From Chitinophagaceae bacterium (GTDB lineage Bacteria; Bacteroidota; Bacteroidia; Cytophagales; Cytophagaceae): a stretch of 39,083 nucleotides of DNA. The notes below the pieces were generated by a model that worked only from the letters and a program-made list of their open reading frames with translations, ran no database searches and was not told the DNA's origin. Where the stretch lies: assembly GCA_028288405.1 (NCBI GenBank), contig JAQBNS010000024.1:1-39083 (forward strand), read 5' to 3'. The translations under genes and the position numbers were made by a program. Within the stretch, counting starts at the first letter, position 1, and the number at the start of each line of letters is the position of its first letter. Of the stretch, positions 25,083 to 32,706 are shown piece after piece.

Positions 25083-27764
25083 TTAAAATCTAATTCCTAT
25101 CAAGAGTACATCATCCGTTTGCTTACCACTTCCTTTCCAGTCTTCAAAGGCTTGGGTGAACAGGTTTGACAATTCTTGCATGCTTACTTTTTGATTCCCT
25201 TCGATCAACTCTTTTATTTGTTGTGTTCCGAATTTTCTTTTATCAGGTCCGCCAAACTGATCGGGTAATCCATCAGAAAAAAAGAAAACAGATTCTCCCT
25301 TCTTCACATCAATTTTATAGTTTGTAAACAGGGTTTGATTCTTGTAAGTCCCGCCTCCTATGGCCCAACGGTTTCCTTTCAATTCTTGTAATACTCCTTT
25401 GGACAAATGGTACAATGGTCGATGTGCGCCGGCATACTCCAGCACTTTCTTCTTCATGTCAATTTTACAGAACGCTACATCCATCCCGTCTTTGATGTTG
25501 TCGCTGTTGCCTGACTTGATCAGTGTATGATTGACTTTCTCATCCAAAATATCCAGGATCTTACCGGGATCTAAATCCGGATGATTCTCTACGATATTGT
25601 TCAATTGAAAATACCCTACCAGTGACAACATCGCTCCCGGCACGCCATGACCGGTGCAATCCACTGCGGCAATGCAAAGGCTGTCATCCGTTACCGAAAT
25701 CCAGGGGAAATCGCCGCTGACTACATCGCGCGGTTTATACATGATAAACGATTCGGGAAATGCTCCCTGAAGAATTCCATTGTCCGGAATGATCGCGTTC
25801 TGGATACGTTTGGAATAATTGATACTTTCGTTGATGCTCTTATTCTTCTCCTTGATCTCGCCTTCAATCAATTTCGCTTCTGTGATGTCATGAGAAATGA
25901 TCAGGATGGATTCCAGTATTTCATCATTAAATTCCGGTATCGCGTTGATTTGCATGATGCGTTTACCCATCGCGGACGTACAGGTTGCTTCTGTAGAAAT
26001 TTTCTCGGCTGAGGCCAACACTTCTGTCCATGCACTTTTCCAATTGCTGATGAACTCACTGCTGATTGCCGTTTCCTCTAAATATTGATTGATAAATTCC
26101 TCCGCCAAATGACCGGTATAACTTTCGATGACCGGATTGACATAGGTAATTCTGCCTTCGACGCTGATTCTGGTAATGAGGTCAGGACTGTTCTCCGACA
26201 AAGCCTGCATGTTTCTTCGCATGCGTTCTTCCACTTCCGCTTTGCGCTTCACAGTAATGTCACGGCAATTGAATACCATGCCGGCCACAGACAATTCCGA
26301 TAACATGTTTCTACCGATGGCTTCCAACCAGATCCATTCGCCATTTCTTAATTTATAACGGAACTGAAGATTGGTAATCAAAGCAGGATCTTTCAAAATA
26401 GAATCGAATGCTTTTTTGAATTCATCGGCATCGTCTTCATGAATGTTGATCAATCCATGCGCACCAATCAGATCTGAAGAAGTGTAACCCAGAATACTTT
26501 CCAGAGAAGGACTGACATATTTCACCACAAATGATTCATCGAAAATGGTGATCACTTCCGAAGCGTTCTCCAACAGCGATTGCATTTTAGTTTGTGCATG
26601 CTTCACTTGTTCGATCTGTTCTTCCAACTGCACGTTACTTCTTTGCAGTTCTTCCTGTGTGGCCTGCATCTCTTCGGCATTCTGTCTGAGCTCTTCCTGC
26701 TGTACTTGCAGCTCCGAACTCATGCGCTTGGATTCTTCCAGGTGCTTCTGTGTATTCTCACTCACCTGAATATTAAATATTGTTCTCGCGATGATCGGCC
26801 CGGCTTCGTCGATTAATTGTATTTCATTGGGTGTAAATACATTCAGGCCTGCAAATTCCAATACCCCAAATACTTTTTCATCACTGATCAAGGGGCATAT
26901 AAAAATGCAGGAGGGTTTGATATCACCCAAAATTCCGGTGGTGATGGAGAAATAATTATCGGGTACTTCCGTACGCAATATATTCGCCTGCTCAATGGCT
27001 GCCTGGCCTACTAAGCCTTCTCCAAACTTAAATACCTGGTTTAAATATTTCTTCCTGTTGTAAGCATACACCGATTTCAACTCAATGATATTCTTACCCG
27101 CGTCATCGATGCCTGTAATGTAAAAGGCACCTTGTACCGCATTGATTTTTGAAACCAAAAACTTAACAATGCTTTCACCCAACACATCCAAGGATTGCGT
27201 TTCTCTTAAAATATCTCCGATGTCCGCAATACCATTGATGACCCAGTTTCTTTCTTTTTCTCTGGTATCCGCTTCACGCAAGGACTTGGTCATGCCCAAT
27301 AAGGAATTGCGCAGCAAATCCTCTTCACTCAAAGGGCGGAACACCTGATTAAAATCACCCTTTCCAACTTCTTGAGAATACTGTGCGGTTTGTTTTAAAC
27401 TTTCCGCAATAGAATTGATGCGCTCACCAATGTCTCCGATCTCATCGTTGCTGGAAATGGAAAGTTTTTCAGGCAGCATACCTTGTTCGAGAAATTTCAA
27501 ACTGTCATTGATGGTAATGATGTTCTTCACAAAAGAAGAGCAAACAAGAAAGACAAACAAAATAGCCATCGATACTAAAACGCCGCCAATCACTATCGAT
27601 CGCATGGTCATTTGTGCGATGAGGTTTGTGAGACTGCTATCTTTAGCTACTGTACTCAGTGTATTTTCCAATGTCACGTGCACCAGAAACAAAATGAGCG
27701 CCATCACTACAGACAGCAAAGCAATGGAAAGAAGGAGTATTTTACTTTTAATTTTAATTCTCAT
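25083..27764 (-). CDS. siaA: SiaA-like sensor phosphatase (TM-HAMP-GAF-PAS-PAS-SpoIIE/PP2C)
   Basis: Two transmembrane segments (about 8-28 and 54-78) bracket a very short periplasmic loop. HAMP follows, and a second HAMP-like coil at about 130-165. A GAF domain spans about 180-330. A coiled coil includes RQNAEEMQATQEELQR near 365-380. Two PAS domains follow, then the SpoIIE/PP2C phosphatase at 670-893. The metal motifs SGDF, DCTGHGVPGA, DGMDVAF and TDDVLLIG are present. In the Sia system this phosphatase removes the phosphate from SiaC, so it is the signal-controlled switch. The large sensory front end means several signals are probably integrated in the cytoplasm. It is 77 bases upstream of siaB. 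Confidence 0.9.
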   Translation of the reverse strand: MRIKIKSKILLLSIALLSVVMALILFLVHVTLENTLSTVAKDSSLTNLIAQMTMRSIVIGGVLVSMAILFVFLVCSSFVKNIITINDSLKFLEQGMLPEKLSISSNDEIGDIGERINSIAESLKQTAQYSQEVGKGDFNQVFRPLSEEDLLRNSLLGMTKSLREADTREKERNWVINGIADIGDILRETQSLDVLGESIVKFLVSKINAVQGAFYITGIDDAGKNIIELKSVYAYNRKKYLNQVFKFGEGLVGQAAIEQANILRTEVPDNYFSITTGILGDIKPSCIFICPLISDEKVFGVLEFAGLNVFTPNEIQLIDEAGPIIARTIFNIQVSENTQKHLEESKRMSSELQVQQEELRQNAEEMQATQEELQRSNVQLEEQIEQVKHAQTKMQSLLENASEVITIFDESFVVKYVSPSLESILGYTSSDLIGAHGLINIHEDDADEFKKAFDSILKDPALITNLQFRYKLRNGEWIWLEAIGRNMLSELSVAGMVFNCRDITVKRKAEVEERMRRNMQALSENSPDLITRISVEGRITYVNPVIESYTGHLAEEFINQYLEETAISSEFISNWKSAWTEVLASAEKISTEATCTSAMGKRIMQINAIPEFNDEILESILIISHDITEAKLIEGEIKEKNKSINESINYSKRIQNAIIPDNGILQGAFPESFIMYKPRDVVSGDFPWISVTDDSLCIAAVDCTGHGVPGAMLSLVGYFQLNNIVENHPDLDPGKILDILDEKVNHTLIKSGNSDNIKDGMDVAFCKIDMKKKVLEYAGAHRPLYHLSKGVLQELKGNRWAIGGGTYKNQTLFTNYKIDVKKGESVFFFSDGLPDQFGGPDKRKFGTQQIKELIEGNQKVSMQELSNLFTQAFEDWKGSGKQTDDVLLIGIRF

Positions 27765-27795
27765 AATACGGTTGTTCTGTATAGCTAAATAAATG

Positions 27796-28545
27796 TTAGA
27801 GTAGGCTTCCGATCTTCGCCATATTATCGTGAATGAATTTCTGCACGCCTTTTTTATCTTGCTTGCCGAAGAAACAAAGCTCTATCGCGCCTGCAATCTC
27901 TTCACCCAACTTCACAGGAATAATCACTACGGAGGCATTGGAAGTATTACCCAATCCGGAAAACACTTTAAAATTGGCACGTGGAATATCATTCAACTCT
28001 ACCTGTCGGTCTTCTTTCACGGCCAATCCGACTAATCCGTCTGTAGTCTCAAACTCGTAAGCGTGTTCTTCTTCGCTGGGCACAAAGGCATAGCTGGAAA
28101 ACAGGGATAGTCTTGGTTTTTCTCCTTGACCTAAATAGGTATACAAAGCACCTTGAGAAGCATTTAGTCCATTGCAAATCACCCTCAATATTTTATCTGA
28201 TTTTATTTTATTCAGTTCCTGTGACTGGTATATTTTATCCATTTGAGAAACCATAGAAGGATAGTCAATGAGGCCATCTTCTGCCGTCGCGGCATCAGAT
28301 AGGCCTTCTTGATCTCTCGTATTTATATGCTGCTGTCCGATGGTAGTATCGGCATGGATATAATTAGATAAGGTGGCCATTAAGCCAAAGAAATAGCTCA
28401 TACTGATGACCACATGCATATGATCGCCAAAACGCTTGGTCAGAATACCATTGGCATCTGTCCAATAGATAATAGTCAGTGCTATTCCCAATAAAAATCC
28501 CGCAATGCCTGCGAAATGAAGAATGTTTTTGTACTTGATTAACAT
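27796..28545 (-). CDS. Membrane-anchored GAF domain protein
   Basis: Two transmembrane segments near the N-terminus (about 10-29 and 43-62) are followed by a short linker and a GAF domain from about 100 to the end. The GAF pattern is A-S-Q-G-A-L-Y near 133-139, DGLVGLAV near 178-185, and a final VVIIPVKLGEEIAGAIELCFFG. It has no output domain and is the first gene of the operon, 31 bases before the SiaA-like gene. It may sense or scaffold the phosphatase. Its GAF domain resembles those of the SiaA-like protein and of the truncated gene at the right edge. Confidence 0.8.
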   Translation of the reverse strand: MLIKYKNILHFAGIAGFLLGIALTIIYWTDANGILTKRFGDHMHVVISMSYFFGLMATLSNYIHADTTIGQQHINTRDQEGLSDAATAEDGLIDYPSMVSQMDKIYQSQELNKIKSDKILRVICNGLNASQGALYTYLGQGEKPRLSLFSSYAFVPSEEEHAYEFETTDGLVGLAVKEDRQVELNDIPRANFKVFSGLGNTSNASVVIIPVKLGEEIAGAIELCFFGKQDKKGVQKFIHDNMAKIGSLL

Positions 28546-28760
28546 ATCGGTCCTTTATTTATTCTAATCAATTTGATATACAATTGTACGCAATGATTCA
28601 CTGCAACAGTTAGCAAAAATGAGCAAGTGGTAACGCTGGTTTATTAAGTGAACCTATTTGCGCATTAAAAAAACAGGACATAAAAAAAAGATTCGCGCGG
28701 TTCGCAAATCCTTGAAAATAAAGGAGGATAAGGGCTTTAGCTCTACCCCTGTACTCACTA

Positions 28761-28956
28761 CAAACTGTCTTACCCCTAAATCCCCTGAAGGGGACTTTAA
28801 AAATAATAAAATAATAAATGTCTATAGATATTTCGTCCCTCCGGGACGTTGCACGTTTTGATTTCCCTATTCGTCCCAGAGGAACGAAATCTCTATAGCA
28901 ACGAAACAAATAAAAAGAAAAGTCCCCTTCAGGGGATTTAGGGGTAAGACAGTTTG
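28761..28956. mobile_element. 196-bp MITE-like element with perfect 38-bp terminal inverted repeats and an inner inverted repeat
   Basis: The left arm 28761-28798 (CAAACTGTCTTACCCCTAAA and on) is perfectly complementary over 38 bases to 28919-28956. Inside, 28822-28848 and 28872-28898 form a second 27-base inverted repeat with three mismatches (ATTTCGT...GGGACG). There is no ORF. The arms also occur singly at 15064-15094. No target-site duplication is obvious: CACTA lies on the left and AGTTA on the right. It could be a non-autonomous element or a structured intergenic repeat. Confidence 0.65.
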
Positions 28957-28988
28957 AGTTAACGCAAACAGTTTACTACAAGACGACA

Positions 28989-29012
28989 GTGTCAGGTCTG
29001 AAGACCTGACAC
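28989..29012. repeat. Palindrome, AGGTCT-AGACCT family
   Basis: GTGTCAGGTCT and AGACCTGACAC are perfect 11-base arms around GA, the same core as at 18846-18875. It is 33 bases downstream of the MITE-like element and 38 bases before the cheB stop. Confidence 0.8.
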
Positions 29013-29050
29013 CCATACAAATCGAGAGCGAAGCGGAATACTCTTCCTTC

Positions 29051-29647
29051 TTAAATAGATTGGTGTTTGTGCAACTGCTTGAAAAAAGAAATCAATTCTT
29101 CGATACGCAGCACATGATCTACCGGTGTAACGCTCAAGGCAGCTCTCGGCATGGTATCCATCAGGCATTCTGCAGGGTCTTGTACGATAGTCAATCCTCC
29201 ATGATCAGCAACCGCTTTCATACCCAGCGCACCGTCTTTGTTGGCGCCGGTCAGTAAAATACCAATCATCTTTTCTTTGAATACATAAGCGCTGGTTTCA
29301 AACGTAACATCAATAGCCGGCCTGGAATTATTGATCATTTCTTCAGTGGACAAAGAAAAGGTATTGCCCAATTCTACACTCAAGTGGTAATTGGAGGGAG
29401 CCAGGTATACCTTACCTTTTTTAATCGGATCTTTATCCTGAGGCTCTTCAATGGTCTTGATACTTTTTAAAGAAAGCGCTTCCACGAAACCACTCCGGAT
29501 GTGTTTCAAGCGATGAGACGCGATGATGATGGGCAATTGAAAATCCGCAGGAATGGTGCTCAATAATTTAACAAGCACCTGAAAGCTCCCGGCCGATCCG
29601 CCAATGACAACCGCTTTATAACGGTATTTAAATTCAAAGTCTGCCAT
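29051..29647 (-). CDS. cheB: CheB-type protein methylesterase domain, without receiver domain
   Basis: The protein is the CheB catalytic domain alone (198 residues), which removes methyl groups from glutamates. The catalytic serine is Ser18 in VIGGSAGS, the histidine is His45 in ASHR and the aspartate is Asp138 in LTGANKDGA. The usual N-terminal receiver domain is missing, so it should not be controlled by CheA-type phosphorylation. It follows cheR by six bases. No MCP, CheA or CheW gene is in the window. Free-standing CheB domains are known in Bacteroidota, usually beside CheR, where the substrate is often unclear. Confidence 0.92.
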   Translation of the reverse strand: MADFEFKYRYKAVVIGGSAGSFQVLVKLLSTIPADFQLPIIIASHRLKHIRSGFVEALSLKSIKTIEEPQDKDPIKKGKVYLAPSNYHLSVELGNTFSLSTEEMINNSRPAIDVTFETSAYVFKEKMIGILLTGANKDGALGMKAVADHGGLTIVQDPAECLMDTMPRAALSVTPVDHVLRIEELISFFKQLHKHQSI

Positions 29648-29653
29648 CTGAAA

Positions 29654-30475
29654 TTAAGATCGATTTTTTTTGAAAATTCTTTCTTCTGCATTTACCGTTA
29701 AAAACTTGTTGGAGATCTCGCACCAGGATATGGATTCTTTCGCTCCTATGGCAAGCATGCCTCCATCAAACAGACAATCTGAAATTAATTTCAATACATC
29801 GTTCTGAAGATTGTTGTTAAAGTAAATCAATACATTCCTGCACAACACGAAATCAAACTTTGAAAAAGGAATCGCTCGCACCAAATCCACTTCTCTGAAA
29901 CTTACTTTTTCGAGCATGGCCTTATCAAACACGTACACATCACCCGGTTGTTTGCTGAAATACTTTTCAATGTTCGCACTTCCGGAATACCTTTCGTAGT
30001 TGTGCTTGTGTACATCCATGCTCTTGGTTGGAATTTTCGCCTCTTTCGCTCTTGCTAAAATACTCTTATCGATATCCGTAGCGACAATCTCTGTTTTATC
30101 GAGCAGTCCTAATTCTTTTAAAACAATCAGCATCGAAAACACTTCTTCGCCTGAAGAACAACCGGAATGCCATATTTTTATTTTCTCTCGTGATGCGGCA
30201 AGACTCGTCAATAGGGTCTTTGTGGCTTTCCAGAAAGAAGGATCTCTGAACATCTCTGTTACATTGACCGTGATTTCATGCAGGAAATCTTCTTTGGTAA
30301 AGCTATTGTTATTTACTTTCTCAATCAACGTCTCTACATTGATTTTATTCCTATCTAAAATGCGCAACAACCTGCGCTTAAAGGAAGAAGAAGCATAATT
30401 AGAAAAATCGTATCCAAATTTTTCCCTTATCGCATGCGTAATGTTTTTAAGTTCTAAAATGCTGATATCGGTCAT
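29654..30475 (-). CDS. cheR: CheR-type protein-glutamate methyltransferase
   Basis: CheR transfers methyl groups from S-adenosylmethionine to glutamates of receptors. The N-terminal helical domain (about 1-75) is typical, with FKRRLLRIL near 27-35. The SAM-binding motif is IWHSGCSSGEEVFSM near 100-114. IVATDID near 129-135 and FDFVLCRNVLIYF near 205-217 complete the fold. It sits between the PAS/HisKA gene (22 bases upstream) and cheB. No tetratricopeptide or pentapeptide-binding extension was seen. Confidence 0.92.
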   Translation of the reverse strand: MTDISILELKNITHAIREKFGYDFSNYASSSFKRRLLRILDRNKINVETLIEKVNNNSFTKEDFLHEITVNVTEMFRDPSFWKATKTLLTSLAASREKIKIWHSGCSSGEEVFSMLIVLKELGLLDKTEIVATDIDKSILARAKEAKIPTKSMDVHKHNYERYSGSANIEKYFSKQPGDVYVFDKAMLEKVSFREVDLVRAIPFSKFDFVLCRNVLIYFNNNLQNDVLKLISDCLFDGGMLAIGAKESISWCEISNKFLTVNAEERIFKKNRS

Positions 30476-30497
30476 AAACTAATTTCTAATGTTTTTT

Positions 30498-31571
30498 TTA
30501 TTTTGTAATTCCACAAGGGATAGTGATTATAAGCGCGGAAGGAGAGCCTTCTTCTATACGTATCTTTGATTCAATAATTTCTGAACAGATCTTTACAATT
30601 CTAAAGTTAAGGTAATGGTATCCGTTCCTGCCTATGATTTTACCGGGATGCAAAGAAAGACCTTCGTTCATGTATTCTTTCACCACCTCCGTCAAATAAT
30701 AACTTTGTACTTTTATTTCAACATATCCCTCATACAAAAAAAGCTCTATGTTGTACTGTTCTTTATGTTCCTCTTTTAAAGAGTTAACAATTAAAATTAA
30801 ATTTTCTATTAATATACTGGCGAGAAAAGGACTGCTGTAGAACACGCCCTTGTGGAAGTTTAGCGATGGAGCGTATTGAATATCCAGGTCATAAATTTTG
30901 CTCAGTTTATTGATCCGGTCTGAAAGTTCCAAAACAAATTCTTCCACATCGATGTAACAAAACTCATGGTCTTTTCTCTTGATAGATTCTCTCAGGTATT
31001 CCAATACAAGATCCAGTTTGTCCAACACATTTCCGATCAAGTCCAGGTAGTACAGGATGCCCTCGTGATTATCCTCACATTTCGCTGCCATCACCAATCC
31101 TTTGATGGTAGCCAATGGACCGCGTATGTCATGAGCGCTTCTATAAACCAATTCGTTGAGCTCAATGATTCTTTTATCGAGCTTCACTTTTTCTGCCAGT
31201 ACATTGTTTCGGGACTTGACAATGATTACAATCTTGCCGTTGATGTCACTGATCAAACCGAGAAAATAACCGGACAATAAAACGTCTACTTTAAATCCTG
31301 TTTTATCTTTTAAGGAAAACTCCGTATGCACGAAATAACCACGATTGAGCAACGAAGTGAAATTCAAATTATGCTCATCGAAAATCACCGATATATCTTT
31401 CCCAATAATTTCGTTCTTTTCGTAATCGAGTAAATCCAATACAGAAGAGCTGACATCTGTGATCCGGTATTGAGTATCCGTGATGATAGAATCCAAAAAG
31501 ATATGGACAAGATTTGCCTCAATATCTTTGTAGTGAATGATTGACTCAATAAAACCTAATCTTTTTGTCAT
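30498..31571 (-). CDS. PAS domain protein with HisKA-like helix and degenerate ATPase domain
   Basis: A PAS domain covers about 20-120. The H-box-like helix is YRSAHDIRGPLATIKGL near 143-159 with the histidine at 147. The last 110 residues should be the HATPase domain, but they lack recognisable DxGxG (G1) and glycine-rich G2 motifs: IKVQSYYLTEV and GRNGYHYLNF stand in their places. The N-box is also weak (ENLILIVNSL near 256-265). It may therefore be a phosphoacceptor or scaffold, not an active kinase. It heads the operon with cheR and cheB. The start at 31571 fits the PAS spacing. Confidence 0.8.
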   Translation of the reverse strand: MTKRLGFIESIIHYKDIEANLVHIFLDSIITDTQYRITDVSSSVLDLLDYEKNEIIGKDISVIFDEHNLNFTSLLNRGYFVHTEFSLKDKTGFKVDVLLSGYFLGLISDINGKIVIIVKSRNNVLAEKVKLDKRIIELNELVYRSAHDIRGPLATIKGLVMAAKCEDNHEGILYYLDLIGNVLDKLDLVLEYLRESIKRKDHEFCYIDVEEFVLELSDRINKLSKIYDLDIQYAPSLNFHKGVFYSSPFLASILIENLILIVNSLKEEHKEQYNIELFLYEGYVEIKVQSYYLTEVVKEYMNEGLSLHPGKIIGRNGYHYLNFRIVKICSEIIESKIRIEEGSPSALIITIPCGITK

Positions 31572-31757
31572 CCGATTATCCCCTGCTGCAACGTGTCATC
31601 ACGATACCTGAAATGATAATTCAGTGTATCCTGTTTAAATCATTGATCAAGTTTACGGATTAAACAGACCTTTAATTACCAAGAATTAGTAAACGGGAAG
31701 AACCAACCAGTAACTGGTAGAATGGCGGCAAAAAGCTAAGAAACAGGGGGAAACAGA

Positions 31758-32516
31758 CTAGATTATTTTGGACGTAGAGAGCTTTGTCAGGAAAAACTCC
31801 TTTTTGCGCTTAGAGACATCCAGCGACTTGTCATTGCTCAACACCACGTAACCGCCATCGCCTTTGACGTATTTAACGATCTCTCTGAGATTGATTAAAA
31901 ACGAATTGTGAATTCTAAAAAAATTGTAATTGACCAACAGGTCTTCGTATTCTTTCAAGGTCTTAGAGACCACGTATTTCTTACTGTCGCGCATGTGAAA
32001 AATAGTATAATTACTGGACGCTTCGCAATACAATATATCCTTGAAATTGATAAAGATTAATCCTTCAGATGTCGGAAGAACGAGTTTGAAATTATCAGAA
32101 TTATCTACCTTAAAATTCTGCAATAAGAAATCTACCTTTTCCTTTAAATCATCGCCTGAAAGCTTCTTCTGGGCCTTGGCAATGGCGCTTTTCAGGTCTT
32201 CAATATTGATGGGTTTCAGCAAATAATCCAATGCGGAGAACTTGATGGCATCAATCGCATATTCAGAATAAGCGGTCGTAAACACCACTTGAAAATCAAT
32301 GTTGCTGCATCTGCTCAAAAAATCAAAACCCATTTCTTTGTTCATCCTGATATCCAAAAAAACAATATCCGGTGACGAAGCTGTTAAAGCTGTCAATGCC
32401 TCATCAACCGAAGAAGCCATGGCCACCACTTCTACACCGGAGCAAAAATCTTCGATGAGAATTTTAAGGCTTTCACGACTTTTGTTTTCATCGTCGACAA
32501 GTAATGCTTTTAACAT
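31758..32516 (-). CDS. LytTR-family response regulator
   Basis: The receiver domain (about 1-115) has Asp8/Asp9, phosphoacceptor Asp55 in VFLDIRM, the switch threonine in VVFTTAYSEYA, and Lys106-like in DYLLKPI. The LytTR DNA-binding domain (about 150-250) carries the typical FRIHNSFLINLREI and LDVSKRKKEFF blocks. It should be phosphorylated by a LytS-type kinase and bind promoters as a dimer. The divergent kinase gene 190 bases away is its natural partner. The intergenic region upstream is A/T-rich with imperfect repeats. Confidence 0.95.
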   Translation of the reverse strand: MLKALLVDDENKSRESLKILIEDFCSGVEVVAMASSVDEALTALTASSPDIVFLDIRMNKEMGFDFLSRCSNIDFQVVFTTAYSEYAIDAIKFSALDYLLKPINIEDLKSAIAKAQKKLSGDDLKEKVDFLLQNFKVDNSDNFKLVLPTSEGLIFINFKDILYCEASSNYTIFHMRDSKKYVVSKTLKEYEDLLVNYNFFRIHNSFLINLREIVKYVKGDGGYVVLSNDKSLDVSKRKKEFFLTKLSTSKII

Positions 32517-32623
32517 AAATTTTTAACTATATTTAGGATAAACAACATACTAAGGTATAATTAAATTATTAATTATCAAACAGTTGAATTTTTAATTAAC
32601 CTAAGCTTAATTCTCAAAAACAA

Positions 32624-32680
32624 AGGGGCTCAGTTCAAAATTTCAAATAATTATCACATTTATTGAAACTTCAGACCCCT
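32624..32680. other. Imperfect hairpin in the kinase leader
   Basis: AGGGG (32624-32628) and CCCCT (32676-32680) enclose TTTCAAATAA (32641-32650) and TTTATTGAAA (32659-32668), which are mutually complementary with one bulge. It ends 26 bases before the kinase ATG, so it may form a leader hairpin or protein-binding site. Its role is unknown. Confidence 0.35.
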
Positions 32681-32706
32681 CCATTTTACATGACACGAAC
32701 TACTAT

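Larger units (their letters stand above)
28546..29050. other. Intergenic region, 505 bases, rich in inverted repeats
   Basis: It contains the promoter area of the minus-strand GAF/Sia operon at its left, then a 196-base nested inverted-repeat element (28761-28956) and an AGGTCT palindrome (28989-29012). A small hairpin GATTCGCG...CGCAAATC lies near 28691-28712. No gene was seen and the hits on either strand are short ORFs within the repeats. Confidence 0.7.

Noticed and set aside
27415-27792. Plus-strand ORF of 125 codons at the 5' end of the SiaA-like gene
   Set aside because: It is antisense to the HAMP and transmembrane region, with low-complexity composition and no family resemblance.
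28610-28909. Minus-strand ORF of 99 codons across the inverted-repeat element
   Set aside because: It runs through the palindromic arms and has no recognisable protein; it is a by-product of the repeat.
28761-29012. CRISPR array
   Set aside because: The repeated units are inverted and nested, not direct repeats with equal spacers, and no cas gene is nearby.
31572-31757. Terminator behind the LytTR gene from the ACCAGT-ACTGGT hairpin
   Set aside because: The stem is short and no T run follows on the minus strand.
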